In this document: one piece after another, positions 27,537 through 37,022 of the stretch
How the letters are laid out: the number at the start of each line of letters is the position of its first letter
Numbering within the stretch: position 1 is the first letter of the stretch
Assembly (NCBI GenBank): GCA_942492445.1
Contig: CALOEW010000043.1
Location: 1 to 64,000 of the forward strand
Direction: 5' to 3'
DNA from: NORP240 sp942492445
GTDB taxonomy: Bacteria; Pseudomonadota; Gammaproteobacteria; Pseudomonadales; Pseudohongiellaceae
DNA length: 64,000 nt
The notes under the pieces: model-generated
Told to the model about the DNA's origin: nothing
The model's input: the letters and a program-made list of their open reading frames with translations, nothing else
The model's database searches: none
Program-made: the position numbers and the translations under genes

Positions 27537-28352
27537 ATGAACAGGATCGCCATAGCGGGTGTCGCCGGGCGGATGGGTCGAGCCCTTGTCGAAGCCGTGA
27601 TCGGCAGTGACTTTAATCTGCAACTGACCGCCGCATCGGTCTTGAAGAGCGATCCTGCGCTTGGGGTCGATGTTGCCACCCTGATTGGCGCTGCGCCTAT
27701 GGGTGTCGTAGCCGGTTCGTCCCTCGGAAAGCGGGTGGCGGATTTCGATGTGCTGATCGATTTCACTTCAACGGATGCCAGCCTGGAACACGTGGCGTTA
27801 TGCCGTCGCCATGGCAAGGGGATGGTTATCGGTACCACCGGCTTTTCCGATCAGCAGAAAGAAATCATTGCCGAGGCGGCTGAACAGATACCCCTGGTTA
27901 TTGCTCCCAACATGAGCGTGGGTGTGAATGTCTGTCTGAAATTGCTTGAGGCGGCTGCAAAAGCATTCGGAGACGAAGTAGACATTGAGATCGTGGAGGC
28001 ACACCATCGCTATAAAAAAGATGCACCTTCCGGAACTGCGTTGCGCATGGGAGAGGTGGTTGCGGGTGCCCTGGGCCGGGACCTGGCGAAGGTGGCGGTA
28101 TATGGCCGCGAGGGTATTACCGGAGGACGAGACCGCAAAACCATAGGTTTCGCAACCGTAAGAGCCGGGGACATAGTAGGTGATCACACGGTAATATTTG
28201 CCGGCCCCGGAGAGCGCGTGGAGATTACCCACAGAGCCAGCAGTCGCATGACGTTTGCCAGCGGTGCCGTGCGTGCCGCAGCATGGCTTGAGCATAAGAG
28301 CCCGGGACTCTACAACATGGGCGATGTCCTTGGATGGGTGGACAAACAGTAA
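27537..28352 (+). CDS. dapB: 4-hydroxy-tetrahydrodipicolinate reductase
   Basis: DapB reduces the DapA product in lysine and diaminopimelate synthesis. IAIAGVAGRMGRALVE is the NAD(P)-binding loop, the catalytic EAHHRYKKDAPSGTALRMGE lies near residue 157, and GDHTVIFAGPGERVEITHRA is conserved. The ATG at 27537 gives 271 residues, the normal length; an upstream in-frame start would add an unconserved tail. It precedes carAB, as in Pseudomonas, but the usual upstream dnaK-dnaJ genes are replaced here by the sigma/anti-sigma pair. Confidence 0.96.
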   Translation: MNRIAIAGVAGRMGRALVEAVIGSDFNLQLTAASVLKSDPALGVDVATLIGAAPMGVVAGSSLGKRVADFDVLIDFTSTDASLEHVALCRRHGKGMVIGTTGFSDQQKEIIAEAAEQIPLVIAPNMSVGVNVCLKLLEAAAKAFGDEVDIEIVEAHHRYKKDAPSGTALRMGEVVAGALGRDLAKVAVYGREGITGGRDRKTIGFATVRAGDIVGDHTVIFAGPGERVEITHRASSRMTFASGAVRAAAWLEHKSPGLYNMGDVLGWVDKQ

Positions 28353-28414
28353 GAGATTTTCTAAAATGCGCGCTCAGAATGCTACAGGCTAATTTATCTA
28401 TAAAGACAAAGAAG

Positions 28415-28449
28415 CGGAGCGAGGATTACACCTTTCTCCGTTTTTTTTT
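28415..28449 (+). terminator. Intrinsic terminator between dapB and carA
   Basis: CGGAG-C-GAGG / CCTT-T-CTCCG forms a stem with one internal mismatch, followed by nine T. It lies 63 bases after dapB and 44 bases before carA. It may simply end dapB transcription, or act as an attenuator in a carAB leader; I saw no clear leader peptide. Confidence 0.75.
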
Positions 28450-28492
28450 GCCCTTTTTTTATCCAACCCAATAACCGGAAAAGGAGCTTAAC

Positions 28493-29638
28493 TTGGCAGT
28501 CACCGCAGTATTGGCGTTAGAAGACGGAACCATTCTGAGGGGCAGGAGCATCGGAGCGGATGGCCTGTCCTCTGGTGAAGTGGTTTTCAATACATCCATG
28601 ACCGGCTACCAGGAAATCCTTACGGATCCCTCCTACGCCAGGCAGATCATTACGCTGACCTACCCCCACATCGGCAACACCGGCACCAACAAGGAAGACA
28701 ACGAATCGGATCGGGTCTGGGCCTCGGGTCTGGTCATTCGGGATCTGCCGCTGCTGGCCAGCAATTTTCGCTGTGAAGAGACATTGAGCGAATTCCTGGT
28801 AAGGGAGAACGTGGTTGCAATTGCCGAAATCGATACCAGGCACCTTACCCGTCTGTTGCGAGACAAGGGTTCACTGAATGGCTGCCTGCTGGCCGGAGCA
28901 GAGCTGGAAAAGCTGGGTGTGGAAGCAGCACTGGCAGCGGCTCGCGAGTTTCCCGGCCTAAAAGGCATGGACTTGGCTAGAGAAGTAACGATCAGCAAGC
29001 CGTTACGCTGGGAAACCGGCGAGTGGAAGCTGGACTCCGGGTATTCACGGCCCGGGCGGGGCAGGTACAAAGTGGTGGCCTACGACTTCGGTGTCAAACG
29101 CAATATCCTCCGGATGCTGACCGAGCGCCAGTGTGAGGTGACGGTTGTTCCGGCTCAGACCTCGGCGGAAGAAGTGCTGGCAATGAGCCCTGACGGTGTC
29201 TTTCTTTCCAATGGTCCCGGGGATCCTGAACCCTGCGACTATGCAATCAGGGCCATAAGGCATTTTCTGGATGCCGGACTGCCGATGTTTGGAATCTGTC
29301 TCGGTCATCAGTTACTCGCGCTCGCCTGCGATGCCAGGACAGTGAAAATGCAACTGGGGCATCACGGGGCAAACCATCCGGTACAAAACCTGGACGACGG
29401 GAAAGTGCTGATCACCAGTCAGAATCATGGCTTTGCCGTGGATGAAGAAAGTCTGCCTGGCAATCTGCGGGCTACCCACCGGTCACTTTTCGATGGCACT
29501 TTGCAGGGAATCGAGCGCACCGACCGGCCGGCGTTCGGGTTCCAGGGGCATCCTGAAGCCAGTCCCGGTCCACATGACGTCGCCTCCCTGTTCGATCGCT
29601 TTGTAGAGCTGATCGAAAAGCGTCAGAGCGCCAGTTGA
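28493..29638 (+). CDS. carA: Carbamoyl-phosphate synthase, small subunit
   Basis: CarA hydrolyses glutamine and passes ammonia to CarB, feeding arginine and pyrimidine synthesis. The N-terminal part has GEVVFNTSMTGYQEILTDPS; the class I amidotransferase domain has the nucleophile Cys in MFGICLGHQLLALA (about residue 269) and the His/Glu pair in FQGHPEASPGPHD. The start is TTG with AAGGAG eight bases upstream; no better start is near. It is 381 residues. carB follows after 77 bases. Confidence 0.96.
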   Translation: MAVTAVLALEDGTILRGRSIGADGLSSGEVVFNTSMTGYQEILTDPSYARQIITLTYPHIGNTGTNKEDNESDRVWASGLVIRDLPLLASNFRCEETLSEFLVRENVVAIAEIDTRHLTRLLRDKGSLNGCLLAGAELEKLGVEAALAAAREFPGLKGMDLAREVTISKPLRWETGEWKLDSGYSRPGRGRYKVVAYDFGVKRNILRMLTERQCEVTVVPAQTSAEEVLAMSPDGVFLSNGPGDPEPCDYAIRAIRHFLDAGLPMFGICLGHQLLALACDARTVKMQLGHHGANHPVQNLDDGKVLITSQNHGFAVDEESLPGNLRATHRSLFDGTLQGIERTDRPAFGFQGHPEASPGPHDVASLFDRFVELIEKRQSAS

Positions 29639-29715
29639 AACGCCGGCTTCGGCACCGGATTCATTTTATCCTGCTGAAGCAGAAATAATTTCGCAGAGAC
29701 AGTATCGGGTGAGTA

Positions 29716-32700
29716 ATGCCAAAACGTACAGACATTAAGAGTATTTTGATTATCGGAGCAGGGCCCATCGTCATCGGTCAGGCTTGCGAGTTCGATTATT
29801 CAGGAGCCCAGGCCTGTCAGGCGCTCCGGGAAGAAGGCTTCAGGGTTATTCTGGTAAATTCCAACCCGGCCACCATCATGACCGACCCGACGATGGCGGA
29901 TGCCACCTATATCGAGCCCGTAACCTGGAAAATCGTAGAGAAAATCATTGAAAAAGAGCGGCCTGATGCAATTCTCCCCACCATGGGTGGTCAAACCGCA
30001 TTGAACTGCGCTCTGGATCTCAATAAGCATGGAGTTCTCGACAAATACAAGGTTGAGCTGATCGGCGCCAACTGCGAGGCAATCGATAAGGCCGAAGATC
30101 GCGAGTTGTTTGACAATGCGATGAAGACAATCGGCCTGGAAACCCCGGCACATGGGCTGGCGCACAACATGGAGCAGGCTTTTGAAACGCTCGGGCAGGT
30201 CGGATTTCCCTGTATAATCCGTCCCTCGTTCACCCTTGGGGGCAGCGGTGGGGGTATCGCCTACAATCGCGAGGAATTCGAAGAAATCTGTTCGCGTGGA
30301 CTAAAACTGTCCCCTACCAACGAGCTGCTGATTGACGAGTCGTTAATCGGCTGGAAAGAGTATGAACTCGAGGTGGTTCGCGACAAGAATGACAACTGCA
30401 TTATAGTCTGTCCGATAGAAAACTTTGATGCCATGGGCGTACATACCGGCGACTCCATCACCGTCGCTCCGGCTCAGACGCTTACCGATAAGGAGTATCA
30501 GATTCTTCGCGATGCGTCGATTGCCGTGTTACGGGAAATCGGCGTTGAAACCGGTGGCTCCAATGTTCAGTTCGCAGTCAACCCGGAAAACGGAAGGCTT
30601 GTCGTTATCGAGATGAACCCGCGGGTTTCCCGTTCGTCGGCGCTGGCGTCCAAGGCTACCGGTTTTCCCATTGCCCGTGTGGCCGCGAAACTTGCTGTGG
30701 GGTTTACTCTGGATGAGCTTCGCAATGAGATAACGGGCGGCGTGACGCCGGCTTCTTTCGAGCCTACCATTGACTACGTAGTCACCAAGATTCCCAGGTT
30801 TACCTTCGAAAAGTTTCCCGAAGCCAATGATCGTATTACCACGCAGATGAAGTCGGTGGGTGAGGTCATGGCAATCGGGCGCACTTTTCAGGAATCGTTG
30901 CAGAAAGCGCTACGGGGTCTGGAGGTAGGGGTGAGCGGGTTCGATCCCATCCTGGACACAAGGCTCAGCGACGCCACGGATACCTTGAAAAGAGAGCTTA
31001 TGGAGCCGGGCAGTCAGCGGATCTGGTATATCGGTGACGCATTCAGGATGGGCTGGTCGGTTGAAACCGTTCATGAATTGACCGGTATTGACTCCTGGTA
31101 CCTAGTCCAGATTGAAGAGCTCATCAAGCTAGAGGACGAAGTATCGAAGATGTCCCTCAACCAGATAGATCGTGACACCATGTTCAGGTTCAAGCGCAAG
31201 GGTTTCTCCGACCGCAGGCTTGCCACTCTGACCGGTGTGAGCGAGGCAGAGTTCCAGAATGAACGACATAAAATGGGGGTGAGGCCGGTATACAAACGGG
31301 TGGATACCTGCGCAGCAGAGTTTGTTTCTACTACAGATTACATGTATTCCTGCTATGAGGAATATTGTGAGGCGAACCCCTCAGACCGGAACAAGATCAT
31401 GGTGCTCGGGGGCGGTCCTAACCGCATCGGGCAGGGCATCGAGTTCGATTACTGTTGTGTCCACGCCGCCCTGGCAATGCGGGAAGACGGCTATGAAACG
31501 ATCATGGTTAACTGCAATCCGGAGACCGTGTCCACGGACTTCAATATTTCCGATCGTCTGTTCTTCGAGCCGGTGACCTTCGAGGACGTGCTCGAGATCG
31601 TGCATCTTGAGAAACCGGTGGGCGTGATTGTCCAGTTTGGCGGGCAGACACCTCTGAATATTGTCACCCGCCTTGAAGAGGCGGGTGTGCCGGTAATAGG
31701 AACTTCGCCAGACGCCATTGACCGGGCCGAAGACAGGGAGCGGTTCCAGCAGCTCATCACCAAGCTTGGCCTCAAACAGCCTCCCAACTGTACGGTGCGA
31801 AGTGTGCAGGAAAGCCTGGCCCGGGCAAGGGACCTGAGCTATCCGCTGGTAGTGCGTCCCTCTTACGTACTGGGCGGTCGTGCCATGGAAATTGTCTACA
31901 ACGAAGAGGAACTGGTCCGCTATCTGCACAATGCGGTCAAAGTGTCCAATGAGAGCCCCGTGCTGCTGGATTATTTTCTCAGCGCGGCGATTGAAATCGA
32001 TGTGGATGTGGTCTGTGACGGAAAACAGGTGGTTGTCGGCGGCATCATGCAGCATATTGAGAAAGCTGGCGTACACTCCGGTGATTCAGCCTGTTCCCTG
32101 CCGCCCTATAGTCTGCCGCCGGAGGTACAGGACCGTATCCGCGACCAGGTCACCCGCCTGGCGCTCGAACTTGGCGTAGTCGGCCTGATGAATACGCAGC
32201 TTGCTTATCAGGACGGCGAAATATACATAATTGAGGTCAACCCCCGGGCCTCCCGCACCGTGCCTTTCGTGTCGAAATGTATCGGCGAGTCACTGGCCAA
32301 AATTGCAGCACGCTGCATGGTGGGTCAGAGTCTCGAAGCGCAGGGATTCACCCGGGAGATCATCCCCACCACTTACGCCGTCAAAGAGGCAGTGTTTCCG
32401 TTCGTCAAATTTCCGGGCGTAGACCCCATTCTGGGCCCCGAAATGAAGTCCACCGGGGAAGTGATGGGAGTTGGAGAAACTTTCGCCGAAGCCTTTGCGA
32501 AGTCCCAGTTGGGCGCTGGAGAAATCATCGAGACTTCGGGTACCGCATTCATCAGCGTGAAGGATTCCGATAAGCCGGGCTGTCTCGAAGTTGCACGCAA
32601 ACTCAAGGATCTCGGGTTTTCCCTGGTAGCTACGCGGGGAACTGCAAAGGTGATCGAGGACGCCGGGCTGCAGGTTCGGGTCGTGAACAAGGTTGCGGAG

Positions 32701-32940
32701 GGCAGGCCCCATATCGTTGACATGATCAAGAACGACGAGATCCAGCTGATCGTGAATACCACCGAGGGCAAACAGGCAATCATCGACTCATCCAATATCA
32801 GACGCAGCGCCTTGCGCCACGATGTGTTCTGTACCACCACGTTGGATGCAGGTCTGGCGGTATGTGAAGCCTTGAAATTTGGTGATGAAATATCGGTGCA
32901 CAATCTGCAGGAACTGCACCAGCGACTGGCAGCGAGTTGA
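29716..32940 (+). CDS. carB: Carbamoyl-phosphate synthase, large subunit
   Basis: CarB makes carbamoyl phosphate from bicarbonate, ammonia and two ATP. The 1074-residue protein has the two homologous ATP-grasp halves (first from IIGAGPIVIGQACEFDYSG, second from LGGGPNRIGQGIEFDYCC near residue 560), each with the MGGQTALN or FGGQTPLN element, then a C-terminal MGS-like regulatory domain (about 940-1074, LGFSLVATRGTAKVIEDAG). Length and all blocks are normal. Confidence 0.97.
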   Translation: MPKRTDIKSILIIGAGPIVIGQACEFDYSGAQACQALREEGFRVILVNSNPATIMTDPTMADATYIEPVTWKIVEKIIEKERPDAILPTMGGQTALNCALDLNKHGVLDKYKVELIGANCEAIDKAEDRELFDNAMKTIGLETPAHGLAHNMEQAFETLGQVGFPCIIRPSFTLGGSGGGIAYNREEFEEICSRGLKLSPTNELLIDESLIGWKEYELEVVRDKNDNCIIVCPIENFDAMGVHTGDSITVAPAQTLTDKEYQILRDASIAVLREIGVETGGSNVQFAVNPENGRLVVIEMNPRVSRSSALASKATGFPIARVAAKLAVGFTLDELRNEITGGVTPASFEPTIDYVVTKIPRFTFEKFPEANDRITTQMKSVGEVMAIGRTFQESLQKALRGLEVGVSGFDPILDTRLSDATDTLKRELMEPGSQRIWYIGDAFRMGWSVETVHELTGIDSWYLVQIEELIKLEDEVSKMSLNQIDRDTMFRFKRKGFSDRRLATLTGVSEAEFQNERHKMGVRPVYKRVDTCAAEFVSTTDYMYSCYEEYCEANPSDRNKIMVLGGGPNRIGQGIEFDYCCVHAALAMREDGYETIMVNCNPETVSTDFNISDRLFFEPVTFEDVLEIVHLEKPVGVIVQFGGQTPLNIVTRLEEAGVPVIGTSPDAIDRAEDRERFQQLITKLGLKQPPNCTVRSVQESLARARDLSYPLVVRPSYVLGGRAMEIVYNEEELVRYLHNAVKVSNESPVLLDYFLSAAIEIDVDVVCDGKQVVVGGIMQHIEKAGVHSGDSACSLPPYSLPPEVQDRIRDQVTRLALELGVVGLMNTQLAYQDGEIYIIEVNPRASRTVPFVSKCIGESLAKIAARCMVGQSLEAQGFTREIIPTTYAVKEAVFPFVKFPGVDPILGPEMKSTGEVMGVGETFAEAFAKSQLGAGEIIETSGTAFISVKDSDKPGCLEVARKLKDLGFSLVATRGTAKVIEDAGLQVRVVNKVAEGRPHIVDMIKNDEIQLIVNTTEGKQAIIDSSNIRRSALRHDVFCTTTLDAGLAVCEALKFGDEISVHNLQELHQRLAAS

Positions 32941-33249
32941 TCGGGTAGTTGCGCAGCAACGCCGCTGAAACCGGCAGTTTAGTCTATAGGGGGCATGTTA
33001 TCGCCACGGTACTGCGTCTGCGTCACGACCGAGTTTTCTAAAGGGTTCAGTGCTGCTATGCTAGACATCTGGGGTCGAGGCAGTAGCGGCAACTACCCTC
33101 CAGTCCACAGCAATCAGCAGCCCCCAGGGTTGATCCGCAGGTCATGCGTTCCAGTTTGCTGGTCCGCACAATGACCTGCGTTGTGCCGTTCAGGATTTTA
33201 TTTCAGGGTAAAGAGTCAGCGCGCCGCGCCGACCCGGACCGGGAGTTAT
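32941..33249 (+). promoter_or_regulatory. carB-greA intergenic region
   Basis: About 310 bases with no gene that I can support. It should contain the greA promoter; in E. coli greA also has a long leader with an internal terminator, but I see no comparable U-tracted hairpin here. Open frames that run into greA from upstream (33144, 33181) lack homology before the ATG at 33250. Confidence 0.4.
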
Positions 33250-33726
33250 ATGCAGAAAGTACCCATGACAAAGGCAGGCGCGGAAAAGCTGCGTCAGGAA
33301 CTGGCGGAACTCAAATCGAAGGTTCGCCCACGCATTATTGCGGCTATAGCGGAAGCTCGCGAGCACGGAGATTTGCGCGAAAATGCGGAATACCATGCTG
33401 CCCGGGAGCAACAGAGTTTCTGCGAGGGGCGCATCAAGGAAATTGAGACCAAGCTGTCAGGCAGTGAAATAATCGACATTACCCAGATCAAGCCCAGCGG
33501 ACGGGTAATCTTCGGTGCGACGGTTACGCTGATGAACCTTGATAATGACAAGACTTCAATCTACCAGATAGTGGGTGAGGACGAAGCTGACGTGGGAGCA
33601 GGTAAAATCAGTGTTGCTTCGCCCATCGCCAGGGCGCTGATGGGCAAGAGCGAGGGAGACGTTGCTGTGGTAAATGCCCCCGCAGGCGAAATTGAATACG
33701 AGATCGAGGCGGTACAACACCTCTAG
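33250..33726 (+). CDS. greA: Transcription elongation factor GreA
   Basis: GreA rescues backtracked RNA polymerase by stimulating transcript cleavage through the secondary channel. The coiled-coil N-terminal domain carries the acidic tip ARE HGDLRENAEYHAA (Asp and Glu near residues 41 and 44), and the C-terminal FKBP-like part has SVASPIARALMGKSEGD. The ATG at 33250 (MQKVPMTKAGAEKL) gives 158 residues, the same as in E. coli. Confidence 0.96.
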   Translation: MQKVPMTKAGAEKLRQELAELKSKVRPRIIAAIAEAREHGDLRENAEYHAAREQQSFCEGRIKEIETKLSGSEIIDITQIKPSGRVIFGATVTLMNLDNDKTSIYQIVGEDEADVGAGKISVASPIARALMGKSEGDVAVVNAPAGEIEYEIEAVQHL

Positions 33727-33732
33727 GGCCTG

Positions 33733-34044
33733 TCAATCCACTGGTCGAATCAGATTGGAAAGACGCGGGTTCGGTTTTCTGGTGGCACGAAAGAGCAACA
33801 GGATATGACCGATCTGCTGGATGCATTCGGCGCCGAGTTGCTCTGTCAGTGACACTTTCAGGGCGCTCTTTGCTTCCCGATCACGTGCACAGACCCTGAC
33901 CTTTATCAGTTCATGATCATCCAGAGCCCGGTCCAGTTCCAGCCTGACATTCGCTGTAATTCCCTTTTCCCCGATAATGACTATGGGTTTAAGTTTGTGG
34001 CCGATGGCACGAAAATGTTTTTTTTGCTGGGCAGTGCTGGGCAT
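33733..34044 (-). CDS. yhbY: YhbY/CRM-domain RNA-binding protein
   Basis: This 103-residue protein is a single CRM (YhbY) domain, which associates with pre-50S ribosomal particles. It shows the opening KKHFRAIGHKLKPIVIIGEKG and the GxxG-like and hydrophobic core segments, ending with QIGHILLLFRATRKP. It is convergent with greA (6 bases apart) and divergent from rlmE, the conserved arrangement. Confidence 0.92.
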   Translation of the reverse strand: MPSTAQQKKHFRAIGHKLKPIVIIGEKGITANVRLELDRALDDHELIKVRVCARDREAKSALKVSLTEQLGAECIQQIGHILLLFRATRKPNPRLSNLIRPVD

Positions 34045-34143
34045 GGAACCAAAAATCCTCCGGATCGGGTCATTGTAATAGTGTTGCCTGCCGAAGGCGA
34101 TAGAAGGCGATAATTGAATCTGTGTCGCATATTTCGGGTACTA

Positions 34144-34315
34144 AGGAACCTCTGATTAAGTCCCACAATGCTCTGGCCTTCAGGCGGGGTCTGTCGGGCG
34201 TCGCTGCTTCGTTGCCGTGCTTGGCAAGGGAGTGACCATTCCCGGCGCAGCGGCGCCTTACAGCAACACCCGACAGACTCCCGCAGAGCATTGTGGGACT
34301 TAATCAGAGGTTCCC
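34144..34315. repeat. MITE-like element (TA-flanked) in front of rlmE
   Basis: A 172-bp element bounded by ~31-bp inverted repeats: GGAACCTCTGATTAAGTCCC... at the left, its complement at the right, flanked on each side by TA (34142-34143, 34316-34317). TA duplication suggests mobilisation by an IS630/mariner-type transposase. It has no coding capacity. It ends six bases before the TTG start of rlmE, and its right end supplies AGAGG, the only plausible ribosome-binding site for that gene. A diverged relative lies at 57549. Confidence 0.85.
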
Positions 34316-34320
34316 TAATT

Positions 34321-34947
34321 TTGGCAAGATCCAAAAGCAGTAAAGGCTGGTTGAAAGAGCATTTTGACGATGCCTACGTGCGGAAGTCGCGGGAGCAGGG
34401 TTATCGCTCGAGGGCCAGTTTCAAACTACTTGAGATTCAGGAAAAGGACCGGTTGCTGAAGCCGGGCCTGAAGGTGCTGGATCTCGGCGCGGCACCCGGA
34501 AGCTGGTCGCAGGTGGCCACCTCCCTGACCGGCCCGGCGGGTAGCGTGATAGCCAGTGACATCCTGGACATGGAGCCGCTACCGAACGTGCAGTTTATCC
34601 AGGGCGATTTTACCGAAATTGACGTTTATGAGCAGATTCTTGACGCTATCGGTGTCGAAAAGGTTGATCTTGTGATTTCCGATATGGCGCCCAATCTAAG
34701 TGGTATGAAGGAAATCGACCAACCACGGGTCCTGTATCTGGCGGAGCTGGCGCTGGAGATGGCCAGAACGGTACTGAAACAGAATGGCGTCCTGCTCGTT
34801 AAAGTTTTCCAGGGCTCCGGGCTCGAAGTCTACCAGCAGGCCATGAAGGCCAGTTTCAGAACGGTCAAGGTTCGGAAGCCTCGCGCATCGCGCACCCGGT
34901 CGGCTGAACTGTATCTGTTGGCCGAGGGTTTTATGGCAGGCCAATGA
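34321..34947 (+). CDS. rlmE: 23S rRNA 2'-O-ribose methyltransferase RlmE (FtsJ)
   Basis: RlmE methylates U2552 in the A loop of 23S rRNA, using SAM. The catalytic K-D-K-E set is visible: Lys in RSRASFKLLEIQ, Asp in LVISDMAPNLSG, Lys in VLLVKVFQGSG, Glu in TRSAELYLLAEG; the SAM loop is VLDLGAAPGSWSQ. The TTG at 34321 gives 208 residues (E. coli 209) and begins with the expected basic tail MARSKSSKGWLKEHF. Its upstream region is a MITE insertion, so its promoter and ribosome site may be derived from that element. ftsH follows, as usual. Confidence 0.95.
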   Translation: MARSKSSKGWLKEHFDDAYVRKSREQGYRSRASFKLLEIQEKDRLLKPGLKVLDLGAAPGSWSQVATSLTGPAGSVIASDILDMEPLPNVQFIQGDFTEIDVYEQILDAIGVEKVDLVISDMAPNLSGMKEIDQPRVLYLAELALEMARTVLKQNGVLLVKVFQGSGLEVYQQAMKASFRTVKVRKPRASRTRSAELYLLAEGFMAGQ

Positions 34948-35078
34948 ACTTTAGTGTAATAATTCACGTAACGGTTAGTAACGAAGCGAGCGATAGGCAG
35001 CCCGGGAGTGCCCGGGATTGAGCGGGAAAGCGGCTGCTGCCGCACCCTTCCAGCAGTCGCCGATGAGGAGATAACTCT

Positions 35079-37022
35079 TTGAACGATATGGCAAAAAACT
35101 TGATTTTGTGGATGATTATCGCCGGCGTCCTGCTGATGGTATTCAACAGTATCAATCAAGAAACCAGAAACGAGCCCCTACCTTACTCGACGTTCATCAG
35201 TGAGGTGCGTTCCGGACGGGTTGCGGAAGTCGATATTTCCGGGCTCGACATCAGTGGTTTGCGTACTGACAGCAGTCAGTTTTACACCACCATGCCCATG
35301 GTTGGCGACCCGCAACTGATGAATGACCTGTTTGACAACGGTGTCGAGATCCGTGCCCATGCACCGGAACCGCAAAGTATCTGGAGCCAACTGCTGGTGG
35401 CCAGCTTTCCAATCCTGATCATCATCGCTCTGTTTTTCTTTTTTATGCGCCAGATGCAGGGGGGCGGAGCCGGCGGCAAGGGCGGGCCGATGTCCTTCGG
35501 TAAAAGCAAGGCCAAATTGCTCGGGGAGGACCAGATCAAGATCACCTTCGCTGATGTGGCCGGTGTTGACGAGGCCAAGGAGGACGTCCAGGAACTGGTT
35601 GAGTTCCTGCGCGAGCCTGACAAGTTCCAGCGGCTTGGTGGACGCATACCGCGCGGCATCCTGATGGTAGGCCAGCCCGGCACCGGTAAGACACTGCTGG
35701 CAAAGGCTATAGCCGGTGAAGCCAAGGTGCCGTTTTTTTCCATATCCGGGTCGGATTTTGTGGAAATGTTTGTGGGTGTCGGTGCGTCCCGCGTGCGCGA
35801 CATGTTTGATCAGGCTAAAAAAGCCGCTCCCTGCATCATTTTCATCGATGAAATCGACGCGGTAGGCCGGCATCGTGGCGCGGGTCTGGGTGGTGGTCAC
35901 GACGAGCGTGAACAGACTCTGAACCAACTGTTGGTGGAAATGGATGGATTTGAAGCCAACGATGGCATTATCGTGATTGCCGCGACCAACCGGCCGGATG
36001 TCCTTGACCCGGCCCTGTTGCGTCCCGGCCGGTTCGACCGCCAGGTGGTCGTCGGTCTCCCCGACATTCGCGGTCGCGAACAAATACTGAAAGTTCATAT
36101 GCGCAAAGTGCCCATCGACGACAACGTCAGGGCCAGCCTGATAGCGAGGGGTACGCCTGGCTTCTCGGGAGCCGATCTGGCGAACCTGGTCAACGAGGCC
36201 GCGCTGTTCGCAGCGCGAGCCAATCGGCGGCTGGTGACCATGGAGGAATTCGAAAAGGCCAAGGACAAGATCATGATGGGTGCAGAGCGCAAATCCATGG
36301 TCATGTCCGACAAGGAAAAACTGAATACCGCCTATCACGAGGCTGGGCACGCCATAGTGGGTCGGCTGGTGCCGGAGCATGACCCGGTCTACAAGGTTAG
36401 TATCATTCCGCGGGGCAGAGCCCTGGGTGTCACCATGTTCCTGCCGGAAGAGGATCGCTACAGCATCAGCAAGACCCACATTCTCAGTCAGATCTGCAGC
36501 CTCTACGGTGGCCGGATTGCGGAGGAGATGACGCTCGGCAAGGAAGGGGTTACCACCGGCGCCTCCAACGATATCCAGCGGGCAACCGAGCTGGCAAGAA
36601 ATATGGTCACCAAGTGGGGGCTGTCTGAAACCATGGGGCCATTGATGTATACCGAAGACGACCATGAAGTGTTTCTGGGCCGTTCTGCTGGTACCCAGAC
36701 CAAATCGGTGTCCGACGACACAGCCGAGTCCATTGACCGGGAGGTTCGCAAGATCATCGACGAATGTTACAGCCGGGCCAGCAGACTCCTGGAGGAGAAT
36801 CGTGACAAGCTCGAGTTGATGAAGGACGCTCTGCTCGAATACGAGACTATCGACGCTGAACAGATCAAAGACATCATGTCAGGAAAGAAACCCAAGCCAC
36901 CGGCGGACTGGTCGGATCGTGACCAGAACAACTCCGGGAAAGGCGCGGTGGCCAGGGATGAAAATGACAGTGTGGATGGATTAAAGGACAGTAAGATTGG
37001 TGGCCCGGCCAGCGAACATTGA
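35079..37022 (+). CDS. ftsH: ATP-dependent zinc metalloprotease FtsH
   Basis: FtsH is a hexameric inner-membrane protease that degrades LpxC, sigma-32-type factors and damaged membrane proteins. Two membrane segments (about residues 6-24 and 105-125) flank a periplasmic domain; the AAA domain has Walker A GQPGTGKT (about 198) and Walker B IIFIDEIDAVG; the zinc site is YHEAGHAIVG (about 421). I use TTG at 35079 because GAGGAG lies eight bases upstream; the ATG three codons later is the alternative. It is 647 residues. Its end overlaps folP. Confidence 0.95.
   Translation: MNDMAKNLILWMIIAGVLLMVFNSINQETRNEPLPYSTFISEVRSGRVAEVDISGLDISGLRTDSSQFYTTMPMVGDPQLMNDLFDNGVEIRAHAPEPQSIWSQLLVASFPILIIIALFFFFMRQMQGGGAGGKGGPMSFGKSKAKLLGEDQIKITFADVAGVDEAKEDVQELVEFLREPDKFQRLGGRIPRGILMVGQPGTGKTLLAKAIAGEAKVPFFSISGSDFVEMFVGVGASRVRDMFDQAKKAAPCIIFIDEIDAVGRHRGAGLGGGHDEREQTLNQLLVEMDGFEANDGIIVIAATNRPDVLDPALLRPGRFDRQVVVGLPDIRGREQILKVHMRKVPIDDNVRASLIARGTPGFSGADLANLVNEAALFAARANRRLVTMEEFEKAKDKIMMGAERKSMVMSDKEKLNTAYHEAGHAIVGRLVPEHDPVYKVSIIPRGRALGVTMFLPEEDRYSISKTHILSQICSLYGGRIAEEMTLGKEGVTTGASNDIQRATELARNMVTKWGLSETMGPLMYTEDDHEVFLGRSAGTQTKSVSDDTAESIDREVRKIIDECYSRASRLLEENRDKLELMKDALLEYETIDAEQIKDIMSGKKPKPPADWSDRDQNNSGKGAVARDENDSVDGLKDSKIGGPASEH

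Noticed and set aside
28450..28492. Arginine- or pyrimidine-sensing leader peptide before carA
   Set aside because: No short frame with suitable codons and a ribosome site was seen, and the terminator can be explained as the end of dapB.
35178..36665. Long minus-strand open frame (495 codons) across ftsH
   Set aside because: It lies wholly inside the well-supported ftsH gene, has His-rich, family-less composition typical of an antisense shadow, and no ribosome site.
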